Assembly: GCA_966212235.1 (NCBI GenBank)
Contig: CBIHPP010000002.1
Location: forward strand, 248,001 to 312,000
Reading direction: 5' to 3'
From: Niastella sp966212235
GTDB taxonomy: Bacteria > Bacteroidota > Bacteroidia > Chitinophagales > Chitinophagaceae
DNA: 64,000 bases
Shown here: piece after piece, positions 45,252-54,073 of the stretch
Position numbering within the stretch: position 1 is the stretch's first letter
Layout: each line of letters starts with the position of its first letter
Made by a program: the position numbers and the translations under genes
The notes under the pieces: generated by a model
Seen by the model: only the letters and a program-made list of their open reading frames with translations
What the model was told of the DNA's origin: nothing
Databases searched by the model: none

Positions 45252-46393
45252 TATTGATAATTAGAAATAATAATAGGTTGACCTGGCTTTCTGCAGTAAT
45301 ATTTACTGTAATTGCTGTGGGTTGTAAACAGTCAGCTGGAACAACACCTGCAAAAGAAAATATTCCTGCAGGTGATACTGTTATGTCGTGTTCTTCTAAT
45401 TTGCCATCGCGGTTTGCAACAGACAACTCAACGATTACAATAACGCCTGGTGGAGATAATTCCTACTCCGGTATGGTTAAAATTCCTGCAGGTGAATTCT
45501 TAATGGGCGCTGCCGATAAAGAGGGGAGGCCAGACGAATACCCGCAACATACTGTTCACGTTGATGGTTTTTGGATGGATGCTACCGAAGTGACCAATGC
45601 CATGTTCAGGAAATTTGTGAAAGCAACCGGTTATGTTACAACGGCTGAGCGTGCACCCGATTGGGAAGCATTAAAAAAACAATTACCACCCGGTACCCCC
45701 AAACCTGCTGATACTTTACTGGTGGCAGCTTCACTGGTTTTCACCCCCACCACCCAACCTATTCAGCTGAATGATGTAAGTCAATGGTGGCAATGGGTAA
45801 AAGGCGCCGATTGGAAGCACCCCCAGGGACCAGGTAGCAGTGTTGAAGGAAAAGAAAATTACCCGGTTGTACAGGTGTCCTGGGATGATGCGACGGCTTA
45901 TGCCAAATGGGCCGGCAAGCGATTGCCTACAGAAGCAGAATGGGAATGGGCGGCAAGAGCAGGGTTACCTTATCAACCATATACCTGGGGCACTGAGCCT
46001 GTCGATAAGGGCCAACAGAAGGCAAACATCTGGCAAGGGCATTTTCCCGATCGCAACACTGTTGCTGATGGATTTGCCCGCGTAGCGCCGGTAAAATCGT
46101 TTGCTGCTAATGCCTATGCTTTGTTTGATATGGCCGGAAATGTGTGGGAGTGGTGTTCCGATTGGTACAGATCGGATTATTATACGCAGACTGGTTCAAA
46201 AAAATTGATAAACCCGGCAGGTCCTGCTGCCAGCCACGATCCCGATGAACCCACTGTACCTAAACGAGTAGTGCGCGGCGGCTCTTTTTTATGTCATGCT
46301 TCTTATTGCGCCAGTTACCGGGTGTCGGCTCGTATGAAAACTTCACCCGACACAGGGCTGGAACATACCGGGTTCCGATGTGTAAAAAATTAA
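45248..46393 (+). CDS. formylglycine-generating enzyme, lipoprotein form
   Basis: A 381-residue FGE-sulfatase domain protein. An N-terminal signal sequence with lipobox (IAVGC) places it in the periplasm on a lipid anchor. The domain runs from about residue 75 (MVKIPAGEFLMGAADKEG) to the end, with GKRLPTEAEWEWAARAG and AGNVWEWCSDWY. The catalytic pair of true FGEs is present: Cys349 and Cys354 in GGSFLCHASYCASYRVSAR. It starts inside the sulfatase stop codon and should oxidise that enzyme's Cys84. Many SUMF1-like paralogues lack these cysteines; this one keeps them. Confidence 0.93.
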   Translation: MILIIRNNNRLTWLSAVIFTVIAVGCKQSAGTTPAKENIPAGDTVMSCSSNLPSRFATDNSTITITPGGDNSYSGMVKIPAGEFLMGAADKEGRPDEYPQHTVHVDGFWMDATEVTNAMFRKFVKATGYVTTAERAPDWEALKKQLPPGTPKPADTLLVAASLVFTPTTQPIQLNDVSQWWQWVKGADWKHPQGPGSSVEGKENYPVVQVSWDDATAYAKWAGKRLPTEAEWEWAARAGLPYQPYTWGTEPVDKGQQKANIWQGHFPDRNTVADGFARVAPVKSFAANAYALFDMAGNVWEWCSDWYRSDYYTQTGSKKLINPAGPAASHDPDEPTVPKRVVRGGSFLCHASYCASYRVSARMKTSPDTGLEHTGFRCVKN

Positions 46394-46753
46394 GTTTGTC
46401 AAATTGTTTCATTTTCTATTCAATTTGTTTCACTTCCTCGTAGCTACTGCTTTATAAAACACGGTGGGGTTATACTGGCTGATCAATTAACCTGGTATTT
46501 ACTTTTATTCGATGGGCGCCAAAATATCATCAGAGCTGTTGATGCTGTTGATCTTATACATCTTTTTTGCCGATTAAACATTCATTGGAACCCTGCTTAT
46601 TATATGGCTCTATCCTCCCTTTTCTTCCCGGATTTCAGAAAAAAATATATGAAAAGGCTATTTTTTTAATTTTGCAAAATCGTTTTAGAAGTGTAACATT
46701 GTTACAGATTTACGATTGCTGACACTCTTGGGTACATTAAACTAACTGATTAC
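46394..46753. other. leader region of GH92-LacI operon
   Basis: 360 bp with no gene. It contains direct repeats CAAATTGTTTCA (46400) and CAATTTGTTTCA (46421), 21 bp apart, and the palindrome at 46692. Confidence 0.6.
46692..46706. promoter_or_regulatory. candidate operator palindrome before GH92 gene
   Basis: TGTAACATTGTTACA is a perfect 7+1+7 inverted repeat, 47 bp before the GH92 ATG. A LacI-type regulator is the last gene of the same unit and is the obvious candidate to bind it. Confidence 0.55.
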
Positions 46754-49045
46754 ATGCGAGCAATAATTTACCTGGCAATACCTTTTTGTTGTGTTTTTTC
46801 TCAGGCACAAATAGTTCAAAAAGCAGTGGATCCAGTAGATTTTGTAAACCCCTTAATGGGAACCGATTCAAAGCCCGGACTTTCTAACGGAAATACTTAT
46901 CCTGCCATAGCACTTCCCTGGGGAATGAATTATTGGGTACCACAAACCAACACCATGGGTAGCGGCTGGACGTATCAATACAATGCCGATAAGATCAGGG
47001 GATTTAAACAAACCCATCAACCTTCACCCTGGATAAATGATTACGGGCAATTCAGTATAATGCCTGTTACCAGGAAAATGCAATTTGACCAGGATTCGCG
47101 CGCAAGCTGGTTCTCCCATAAAACAGAAAGATCTACTCCCTATTATTATAGTGTTTACCTGGCAGATCCTGATGTAACTGCAGAAATTACCCCCACCGAG
47201 AGGGCCGCCCAGTTACGGTTTACATTTCCTGCATGTGACAGTTCCTTTATAGTGGTTGATGCTTTTGACAAAGGCTCATATATAAAGATCATTCCTGCCG
47301 AAAGAAAAATTATAGGCTATACATCAGCCAATAGCGGGGGAGTACCTTCCAATTTCAAAAATTACTTTATTATTTCTTTCGATAAAGATTTTTCAATAGC
47401 GCATACCTGGCACGATAAAACACTGGCAAAGGACACCCTTGAATTACAGTCGAATCATACAGGTGCTATCATTGGATTTAAAACACGAAAAGGTGAACAG
47501 GTGCATATAAAAACAGCCTCTTCGTTTATCAGCTATGAGCAAGCCGAATTAAATGCACAACGTGAGCTTGGAAATGATTCATTTGATAATACCTGTAACA
47601 AAGGCCGTCAGGTCTGGAATCGCGAATTAGGCAGGTTGCAGGCAGAAGGCGGTACGGAAGAACAATTAAAAACATTTTATTCCTGTTTATACCGGGTGCT
47701 GTTGTTTCCACGAAAGTTTTTTGAATATAACAAGGCTAATGAAGCGATTCATTACAGCCCATACAATGGTCAGGTATTACCTGGTTATATGTTTACCGAC
47801 AATGGCTTTTGGGATACATTCAGGGCCGTGTTTCCGTTTTTTACACTGATGTATCCAACCCTGAACAGCCAGATCATGCAGGGGTTGGCAAACACCTATA
47901 AGGAAAGCGGATGGTTGCCCGAATGGGCCAGTCCGGGCCATCGTGATTGCATGGTAGGCTCTAACTCGGCTTCGTTGATTGCCGATTCTTACATCAAGGG
48001 AGTACGCGGATATGACATCAATACTTTATATGAGGCTGTTTTAAAGAATACAGAGCATGAAGGTCCGCTTTCATCAGTGGGAAGAAAAGGCGTGCAGTAT
48101 TATAATGAATTGGGATATGTTCCTTATGATGTAAAGATCAATGAAAATGCTGCCCGTACTTTGGAATATGCGTATGATGATTTTACAATTGCTCAATTAG
48201 CCAAATCATTAAACCGGCCAAAAGAAGAAATTGATCGCTTTGCCCGCCGTAGCATGAACTATCGTAACCTTTTCGACAGTACAACCCGCCTGATGCGTGG
48301 CAAAAATAAAGACGGTCGTTTTCAATCTCCATTCAATCCATTCAAATGGGGAGATGCTTTTACCGAAGGTAACAGCTGGCATTACACCTGGAGTGTTTTT
48401 CACGATGTACAGGGATTGGCTGGCCTGATGGGTGGGTCGAAAATGTTTGCGAAAATGCTTGATTCGGTATTTGCGCTTCCCCCTGTATTTGATGAAAGTT
48501 ATTATGGAGGTGTCATTCATGAAATTCGCGAAATGCAGATCATGAATATGGGGCAATACGCCCATGGTAACCAGCCAATTCAGCACATGATCTATTTATA
48601 CAATTATGCAGGCGAACCATGGAAAACACAATACTGGGTGCGCCAGGTAATGGATAAATTATATCACTCCGCACCGGATGGATATTGTGGCGATGAAGAC
48701 AATGGCCAAACCTCGGCCTGGTATATTTTTTCAGCTATGGGTTTTTACCCGGTTTGTCCAGGTACAACCCAATACGTTTTTGGAACACCGCTGTTCCGTA
48801 AAATGACCGTCACTTTTGAAAACGGACGTAAGCTGATTATACAGGCGCCTGCTTCAGATAAGAACAATTATTATATACATAACATTTCCTTGAACGGAGT
48901 TAAGCATACGAAGAACTGGATCGATCATAGCCAATTACAAAAGGGAGGTACATTGATGTATGATGTAAAAAAAGAGCCCTCCTATACCAGAGGAATTACA
49001 CCGGCCGCATTTCCATTTTCTGTATCTCCGGCATCTGTCCGGTAA
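46754..49045 (+). CDS. GH92-family alpha-mannosidase
   Basis: A 763-residue exported glycoside hydrolase of family 92, Ca2+-dependent exo-alpha-mannosidases. A signal peptide (ends FSQAQ) is followed by the N-terminal beta-sandwich (VDFVNPLMGTDSKPG...NGNTYPAIALPWGMN) and the (alpha/alpha)6 domain. Family landmarks: DNGFWDTFRAVFPFFTLMYP, FTEGNSWHYTWSVFHD with Glu538 as probable general acid, and GDEDNGQTSAWYIFSAMGFYPV. The usual GNEP segment reads GNQP (in YAHGNQPIQHM), at a place linked with the +1 subsite, so linkage preference may differ from alpha-1,2. LacI gene 13 bp downstream. Confidence 0.93.
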   Translation: MRAIIYLAIPFCCVFSQAQIVQKAVDPVDFVNPLMGTDSKPGLSNGNTYPAIALPWGMNYWVPQTNTMGSGWTYQYNADKIRGFKQTHQPSPWINDYGQFSIMPVTRKMQFDQDSRASWFSHKTERSTPYYYSVYLADPDVTAEITPTERAAQLRFTFPACDSSFIVVDAFDKGSYIKIIPAERKIIGYTSANSGGVPSNFKNYFIISFDKDFSIAHTWHDKTLAKDTLELQSNHTGAIIGFKTRKGEQVHIKTASSFISYEQAELNAQRELGNDSFDNTCNKGRQVWNRELGRLQAEGGTEEQLKTFYSCLYRVLLFPRKFFEYNKANEAIHYSPYNGQVLPGYMFTDNGFWDTFRAVFPFFTLMYPTLNSQIMQGLANTYKESGWLPEWASPGHRDCMVGSNSASLIADSYIKGVRGYDINTLYEAVLKNTEHEGPLSSVGRKGVQYYNELGYVPYDVKINENAARTLEYAYDDFTIAQLAKSLNRPKEEIDRFARRSMNYRNLFDSTTRLMRGKNKDGRFQSPFNPFKWGDAFTEGNSWHYTWSVFHDVQGLAGLMGGSKMFAKMLDSVFALPPVFDESYYGGVIHEIREMQIMNMGQYAHGNQPIQHMIYLYNYAGEPWKTQYWVRQVMDKLYHSAPDGYCGDEDNGQTSAWYIFSAMGFYPVCPGTTQYVFGTPLFRKMTVTFENGRKLIIQAPASDKNNYYIHNISLNGVKHTKNWIDHSQLQKGGTLMYDVKKEPSYTRGITPAAFPFSVSPASVR

Positions 49046-49058
49046 GAATTATAACCAT

Positions 49059-50075
49059 ATGAAGAAGATATCTATAAAGGATATTGCACAAATGGCGGGC
49101 GTTGCATCGTCTACCGTATCATTTGTATTGAACGGCAAGGCACGCAAAATGCGCATTAGCGAAACTGTAGAGAAGCGGGTGTTTGAAGTCGCCCGCAATG
49201 CAGGTTATTATCCCAATCAGCTTGCCATTAGTTTACGGACCGGTAAATCAAAAACGCTGGGCCTTATTGTTGAAAACATTGGCAACATTTTTTTTGCCAC
49301 TTTAGCAAAAACGATTGAAGAAGAGGCTGAACAGTATGGTTACCGGGTTGTGTATTGCAGCACAGAGAATAATGCATCGAAAGGAAAAGAATTGATCAAT
49401 ATGCTTTCACAACGGCAGGTAGATGGATACCTGATCACCCCGGCGCCGCATATGGAAGCGGATATTCAGCAACTGGTACAACTACAACGGCCTGTTGTTT
49501 TAATTGACCGGTATTTACCGAATGTAGATGCCTCTCATGTGTTGGTTAATAATGCAGAAGCAGTAGCGCAGGGGATGTCGCATTTATTTTCACAGGGCTA
49601 TCGTGAAATAGGATTTGTTACGGTAGACCTTGATATTATGCAAATGGAGCAACGGCTCGATGGTTATATTGGCGCGCTTTCTAAAGAAGGGATCCGGTTG
49701 AATAAGGATATTATTCTAAAAATCCCATATACACATCAACGGGAAGAAGCTGTTGAGCTCATTGCAGCTCTATTGGAAAACAACCCCCAGTTGGATGCAT
49801 TGTTTTTTGCAACCAATTACCTTGGAATATTAGGCCTGGAAAGCATCAACCGGCTAAAAATGGCAATCCCACAGGATATTGCTGTCATTAGTTTTGACGA
49901 TCACGACATTTTCAGGTTGTATCCTCCCGGTATTACAAGCATTCAACAGCCTGTTGAAGCAATTGCCAAAAAAGCGGTAGGGCTATTAATGGAGCAATGC
50001 GAAAATTCGGAAATTAAATTTGCAAAGACTGAGGTAGAACTTGCGGCAAAATTGATTGTGAGAGGGTCTACCTAA
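49059..50075 (+). CDS. LacI-family transcriptional regulator
   Basis: A 338-residue sugar-responsive regulator. The N-terminal HTH (ISIKDIAQMAGVASSTVSFVLNGKARKMRISETVEKRVFEV in outline, about 4-45) with hinge helix (YYPNQLAISLRTGKS) is followed by a periplasmic-binding-protein-like effector domain (LGLIVENIGNIFFATLAKTIEE, VISFDDHDIFRLYPPGITSIQQP). It lies 13 bp after GH92 on the same strand, so it probably represses and shares the same promoter. It converges with the histidine kinase gene. Confidence 0.94.
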   Translation: MKKISIKDIAQMAGVASSTVSFVLNGKARKMRISETVEKRVFEVARNAGYYPNQLAISLRTGKSKTLGLIVENIGNIFFATLAKTIEEEAEQYGYRVVYCSTENNASKGKELINMLSQRQVDGYLITPAPHMEADIQQLVQLQRPVVLIDRYLPNVDASHVLVNNAEAVAQGMSHLFSQGYREIGFVTVDLDIMQMEQRLDGYIGALSKEGIRLNKDIILKIPYTHQREEAVELIAALLENNPQLDALFFATNYLGILGLESINRLKMAIPQDIAVISFDDHDIFRLYPPGITSIQQPVEAIAKKAVGLLMEQCENSEIKFAKTEVELAAKLIVRGST

Positions 50076-50141
50076 TTAGGCCTTGTATAAAAATGTTAGT
50101 ATAGTCTTCGTTTTATTATCAGACCTGGTAGTTTTGTTTAT

Positions 50142-52202
50142 TCAATGGATAACCGGTAATGTAATAGTAAATGTTGCGCCTTGTCCAATTTCACTTTTCG
50201 CTGTAATAATTCCATCGTGGTGATCAACGATCTTTTTACATAATGCCAGGCCAATGCCGGTGCCACTATATGTTTTCAGGTTATTCAATCTTTGAAATAT
50301 GATGAAGATCTGTTCTGCATACTGTTGTTCAAAGCCAATTCCATTATCTTGAAACACCAATTGTACATATTTACCCGCTTTCTTTAAACGCGAATGTTCC
50401 TGTACCTCTCCGGAAGAAAGCATTTTTGCTGTTATGGTTATCTGAGAATTTCCTTCTGAAAATTTCAATGAATTACTGATTAAATTCGAAAAAAGCTGGT
50501 GTAATTGTAATGGAATGCCCTTGATTTCCGGCAAATCGGTATACGTAATAATTGCTTGTTTTTGTTCAATGAGTAATTCAAAGTCAGATAATACGTCCAT
50601 CAATATTTTGTTTAAATCAGTATTTACAAATTGTTCACCTGTTTTGGTAAGTCGCGAGTAGTTGAGCACATCATTAATGAGTGAGGACATACGTTTGGCG
50701 GAGGAATATATTTTATTAAAGTATTTTTCAGCGATCTCATTGTCATGAAGATGCTCTTTAACCATGTCAGCAAAGGTTTGAATTTTGCGAAGGGGCTCTT
50801 GTAGATCATGACTGGCGATATAGGCAAATTGTTCCAGTTCATGATTTGATTTTTCAAGCGCTGAATTAGAAGTCAGTAATTCACTGGTCCGTGCGCGAAC
50901 CATTTTTTCCAATTCGTCTTTGGCTTTCTTTTGGTCCGTAATATCCAGCACAGTTCCAAGTAATCTAACAGGGATGTGTTTTTTATCATAAATGGTAGTT
51001 CCATTCACCCGTATCCATCGCTCTGAGTTATCGGGTCTGATGATACGGGCTTCGTAAGATATCTTTCCCGTTATTAAGGCTGTTTGAATGGACTGTTCTA
51101 CCCACGGCCGGTCCGCTGAATGAACAAGGTCTAAAAAGCGCACCTTGCTCCATTGCTGTGTTTTTGCATAGCCCAGAATTTTTCGGTGTTCAGGTGAAGT
51201 GGTGGTTAAACCTGTTGTTAAATCGAGGTCCCACATACCCAGTTCTGTTATTTCTACAGCCAAACGCAAACGTTCTTCACTTTCCCGAATTAATTGCTCC
51301 GCTTTCTTTTGCGCTGTAATATCGTGGGCGATTTTTGATGCGCCGATAATGATTCCTTTGCTATTTTTAATGGGTGATATGCTTAACGAAATATCTAACA
51401 ACCTCCCATCTTTAGTAATCCGTTTGGTTTCGAAGTGATCGATCCTTTCTCCTCTTTTTAGCCGGGCCAGGATTTTAGTCTCTTCATCCAACCTGTCTAC
51501 AGGAATGATTTTTGTTATACGTTTTCCGATCATTTCCTGGGCTGTATAACCAAAGATTCTTTCCGCGCTATTGTTCCAACTGGTGATGGTACCCTCCAGT
51601 GTTTTACTGATTATGGCATCGTCAGACGATTGAATAATAGCTGCAAAATGTTCCTTTCTTTCTTCGATGTTTTTTGTGTCTGTAATATCAACCAGCATAT
51701 TAATAGCCCCAATTACTTTTCCTGTAGTATTAAAAAAAGGTCTTGGGTAATTCATAATATTCCGTTTCTGACCATCCGGACGTTCAACAATAATTTCTAT
51801 ATCATCGAGTACTTTTCCTTCCTTAAGTGCAATTGCCATGGGGCATTGATCCCGTGACAGGGGAGTGCCATCTGCTTTAAAAATTTTCCAGGAACCGCAC
51901 CATGTGTCTTTGCCTATTTCCGGTTTACGGCCCCATAGAACAGCTGCGGACTGGTTGTACGTCAAAATATATCCATTGGCGTCACAGGTGTAAATAGCAC
52001 CCGGTAGTGTCTGAATGAGTTGCTGATAGGGGATATCGATTTCTTCAAAATCATCAGAAGTTTGATTGGCGCCAACAGTTAAAAAACTTTCAATACTGTT
52101 ATTCATATCTGTATGTGAACTGTTTCCTATAGGATGGGGCACAGGGGGCTTGTCTTCATTATTGGTTATTATTTCAAACTGAGGCATTTCTTTTGATTTC
52201 AT
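50142..52202 (-). CDS. multi-PAS sensor histidine kinase
   Basis: A 686-residue cytoplasmic kinase with no membrane segment. An acidic unstructured N-terminus (about 1-55) is followed by three PAS/PAC units (about 58-175, 185-300 and 310-425, each ending in DIT-type PAC motifs), a HisKA dimer domain with the phospho-accepting His in YIASHDLQEPLRKIQTF (about 460-520), and a HATPase domain (NLISNSLKFSEGN, FQDNGIGFEQQY, SGTGIGLALCKKIVDHHDG). It resembles the phytochrome-like/PAS kinases of soil Bacteroidota. No response regulator is nearby, so its output partner is unknown. It converges with the LacI gene. Confidence 0.94.
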   Translation of the reverse strand: MKSKEMPQFEIITNNEDKPPVPHPIGNSSHTDMNNSIESFLTVGANQTSDDFEEIDIPYQQLIQTLPGAIYTCDANGYILTYNQSAAVLWGRKPEIGKDTWCGSWKIFKADGTPLSRDQCPMAIALKEGKVLDDIEIIVERPDGQKRNIMNYPRPFFNTTGKVIGAINMLVDITDTKNIEERKEHFAAIIQSSDDAIISKTLEGTITSWNNSAERIFGYTAQEMIGKRITKIIPVDRLDEETKILARLKRGERIDHFETKRITKDGRLLDISLSISPIKNSKGIIIGASKIAHDITAQKKAEQLIRESEERLRLAVEITELGMWDLDLTTGLTTTSPEHRKILGYAKTQQWSKVRFLDLVHSADRPWVEQSIQTALITGKISYEARIIRPDNSERWIRVNGTTIYDKKHIPVRLLGTVLDITDQKKAKDELEKMVRARTSELLTSNSALEKSNHELEQFAYIASHDLQEPLRKIQTFADMVKEHLHDNEIAEKYFNKIYSSAKRMSSLINDVLNYSRLTKTGEQFVNTDLNKILMDVLSDFELLIEQKQAIITYTDLPEIKGIPLQLHQLFSNLISNSLKFSEGNSQITITAKMLSSGEVQEHSRLKKAGKYVQLVFQDNGIGFEQQYAEQIFIIFQRLNNLKTYSGTGIGLALCKKIVDHHDGIITAKSEIGQGATFTITLPVIH

Positions 52203-52398
52203 ATTGGTGATAAGCGTATATTATATGATTTTAAAAATCTATGCCAACATAGGTGTTTTGCGTTTATGAACCCATAATCTATTGTAACATAGCATGTTTT
52301 GAGAGTTTGTCATTGCTTCTACAGTTTTTAAAAAGTGGGGTGAAATGAGGTGGTAAGCAATATGATAATAATCATCCCATATGTAAGCCGCTTGCGGT

Positions 52399-52406
52399 TA
52401 ACTTTG
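52399..52406 (+). promoter_or_regulatory. -7 box of YtxH gene
   Basis: TAACTTTG fits TAnnTTTG, 47 bp before the ATG at 52453. Confidence 0.45.
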
Positions 52407-52452
52407 TATAGAAATGTGTTCAACCAATTTATTATAACTTAAAATTTATTTT

Positions 52453-52674
52453 ATGAACAGTGGTAAAATATTATCTGCCTTTATAATTGGTGCTGCTGTA
52501 GGCGCTACAATTGGGTTATTGTTTGCGCCCGACAAAGGATCGGAGACGCGCAAAAAAATTAATGAAGAAGGAAAAAAAATGTCAGACGCCATTAAAAATA
52601 AGTTCAATGAAATGAAAGAAAAGATAAATGGTATGAAGGATGATATGGAGCACCAAGAGAAAGATTTTGCTTAA
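52453..52674 (+). CDS. YtxH-domain small protein
   Basis: A 73-residue protein with an N-terminal Gly/Ala-rich transmembrane segment (SAFIIGAAVGATIGLLFAP) and a charged helical tail (GSETRKKINEEGKKMSDAI...), the YtxH (PF12732) pattern. Such proteins are general-stress or desiccation-related and mostly membrane-associated. It is followed 27 bp later by a holin-like membrane protein; the two probably form one stress operon driven from the -7 box at 52399. Confidence 0.88.
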   Translation: MNSGKILSAFIIGAAVGATIGLLFAPDKGSETRKKINEEGKKMSDAIKNKFNEMKEKINGMKDDMEHQEKDFA

Positions 52675-52701
52675 TGATGAATTACTTTAATACAGCCAAA
52701 T

Positions 52702-53073
52702 ATGAATGATACGTTTGAAAAATTGGAAGGGTTAACCGATCATGTGAAGGAGTATATAAATACCAGGGTTGAAATAACCAAACTACACCTTGCCGAAAAA
52801 ACATCCATGGTGATAAGCAATCTGATCGCAGTTACCATTGTAGTAGTGTTATTTTTATTTGTTATTGTTTTCGGAAGTATTGCTGGTGCCTGGGCGTTGA
52901 GTGAGTGGATTGGGAAATCATATTCAGGCTTTTTGATTGTAGCAGGTTTCTATTTGTTATTGGGCATTATAATATGGATGGCAAAAGACAAACTTATTCG
53001 TTTTCCGGTAATGAATGTTATCATAAAGCAATTACAGAAAAAGGATGATGACGATGATATTAACCAGGTTTAA
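52702..53073 (+). CDS. phage-holin-superfamily membrane protein (Phage_holin_3_6 type)
   Basis: A 123-residue membrane protein with an amphipathic N-terminus (FEKLEGLTDHVKEYINTRVEITKLHLAEKTS), two hydrophobic segments (about 40-62 and 70-92) and an acidic Asp-rich tail (DDDDDINQV). Despite the family name it is a chromosomal envelope protein usually paired with YtxH; no phage genes lie nearby. It is probably involved in membrane stress, but no specific function is shown. Confidence 0.85.
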   Translation: MNDTFEKLEGLTDHVKEYINTRVEITKLHLAEKTSMVISNLIAVTIVVVLFLFVIVFGSIAGAWALSEWIGKSYSGFLIVAGFYLLLGIIIWMAKDKLIRFPVMNVIIKQLQKKDDDDDINQV

Positions 53074-53118
53074 TCTGTTAAGCCTGCTTCTATCGATCGG
53101 CACTTTATACTTCATTTG

Positions 53119-53148
53119 TAAAGCCTGCAGGGCTTTAGCCACTTTTTT
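53119..53148 (+). terminator. terminator after holin-like gene
   Basis: TAAAGCC (53119-53125) and GGCTTTA (53131-53137), then a T run at 53143-53148. Confidence 0.5.
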
Positions 53149-53256
53149 GTTCTTCCAACAAAGCCACATAACCCTAACATTCTCCTTTGTAAGTCTATTA
53201 GTATAGTATAAGAACATGTGATGTTATATCGTTATATAGCGGAGCGTATTAAAAAT

Positions 53257-53298
53257 AAATTAAAGTTGTTATTGTAATTAAAATAACAACTTTAATTT
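53257..53298. repeat. 17-bp perfect A+T-rich hairpin
   Basis: AAATTAAAGTTGTTATT (53257-53273) pairs exactly with 53282-53298 across an 8-nt loop. There is no T run at its 3' end, so a terminator role is unclear. Confidence 0.8.
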
Positions 53299-53809
53299 AT
53301 ATAGCTAATTGTTATGTATATTATTAAATGAACACCTGTGGAATATGAATATATAACGGAGAATATAATTTGAAATAAATATTGTTCATTGATTTTTATT
53401 GAATCAAATTTTTTCTTTTTACTTTTAAGCAGATTCCCTGGTAAAAACTATTACAAAAACAGTAGCACCTTAACGTAAGGAGATTTATATAATCAAGATT
53501 CCTTTTACTCCTGTAACTGAAAAAGAAAGTAAAATTTGAATAGTTAGTGCTTCTGTTTTTTAAGACTCATAGTAGATATTCGGCCTGATTGTATTCATAA
53601 CAATATGAATAATTTGCCGTTTTCTAATTAATGTGACCCTCCAACTGTTGCAGCTTTTTGCAAAAATTAATATTTATGTAGGCAGATTATTTATTATACG
53701 CATGTGTTGAATACATGGGTATTTATATAATCGTTACTCATACGAATCGATATGCATAATATGGCTTCCGGCGATGCGGCAGCCATGATTAACCATTAAA
53801 CACCTAAGT

Positions 53810-54073
53810 ATGAAAAAAATTAAGGTTATATTAAATTCTATTGCCATTACTATTGCTATTGCCGGTGCTTTTGCTACCCGTTTTTGTATGCAAAATGACC
53901 AAACCCAATATATTCCGGTAAAGGATACTTATACACCAGTTGGTGATTTTGGTACTGACTATAACTGCTTTGATTCTCAAAATGTATGTACGTTCATTCT
54001 TCCAGATTCAGTTGCCCGCCCCAAAGAATTTTTACCATATCGCAAAGGACAGTTTGTGCCAATAAAGAAATAG
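53810..54073 (+). CDS. small secreted Cys protein, DUF6520-like, paralogue A
   Basis: An 87-residue exported protein. A signal peptide (MKKIKVILNSIAITIAIAGAFA) cleaved after AFA leaves about 65 residues, with Cys26, Cys53 and Cys60. Shared features with the paralogue at 55317 are the GAFAT processing site, QY, a G(D/E)(F/Y)G..(Y/F)(N/D)CF motif, CT(F/Y), and a G(Q/A)(F/Y)VP end. I recall the pattern as DUF6520 of Bacteroidota, function unknown. A lone gene with its own leader, upstream of MauE on the same strand. AACCATTAA at 53791 is repeated before paralogue B. Confidence 0.8.
   Translation: MKKIKVILNSIAITIAIAGAFATRFCMQNDQTQYIPVKDTYTPVGDFGTDYNCFDSQNVCTFILPDSVARPKEFLPYRKGQFVPIKK

Larger units (their letters stand above)
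53074..53809. other. long A+T-rich gene-free region
   Basis: 736 bp with no supportable gene. It holds a hairpin terminator (53119-53148), a 17-bp A+T hairpin (53257-53298) and, near the end, an ATGGCT/AGCCAT inverted repeat (53761-53786) ahead of the small secreted protein gene. Confidence 0.55.

Noticed and set aside
52702..53073. Prophage suggested by the holin-like gene
   Set aside because: No lysin, capsid, integrase or other phage gene nearby; the family is a common chromosomal partner of YtxH.
53032..53217. Minus-strand 61-codon frame after the holin-like gene
   Set aside because: Overlaps that gene and the terminator; no supporting feature.
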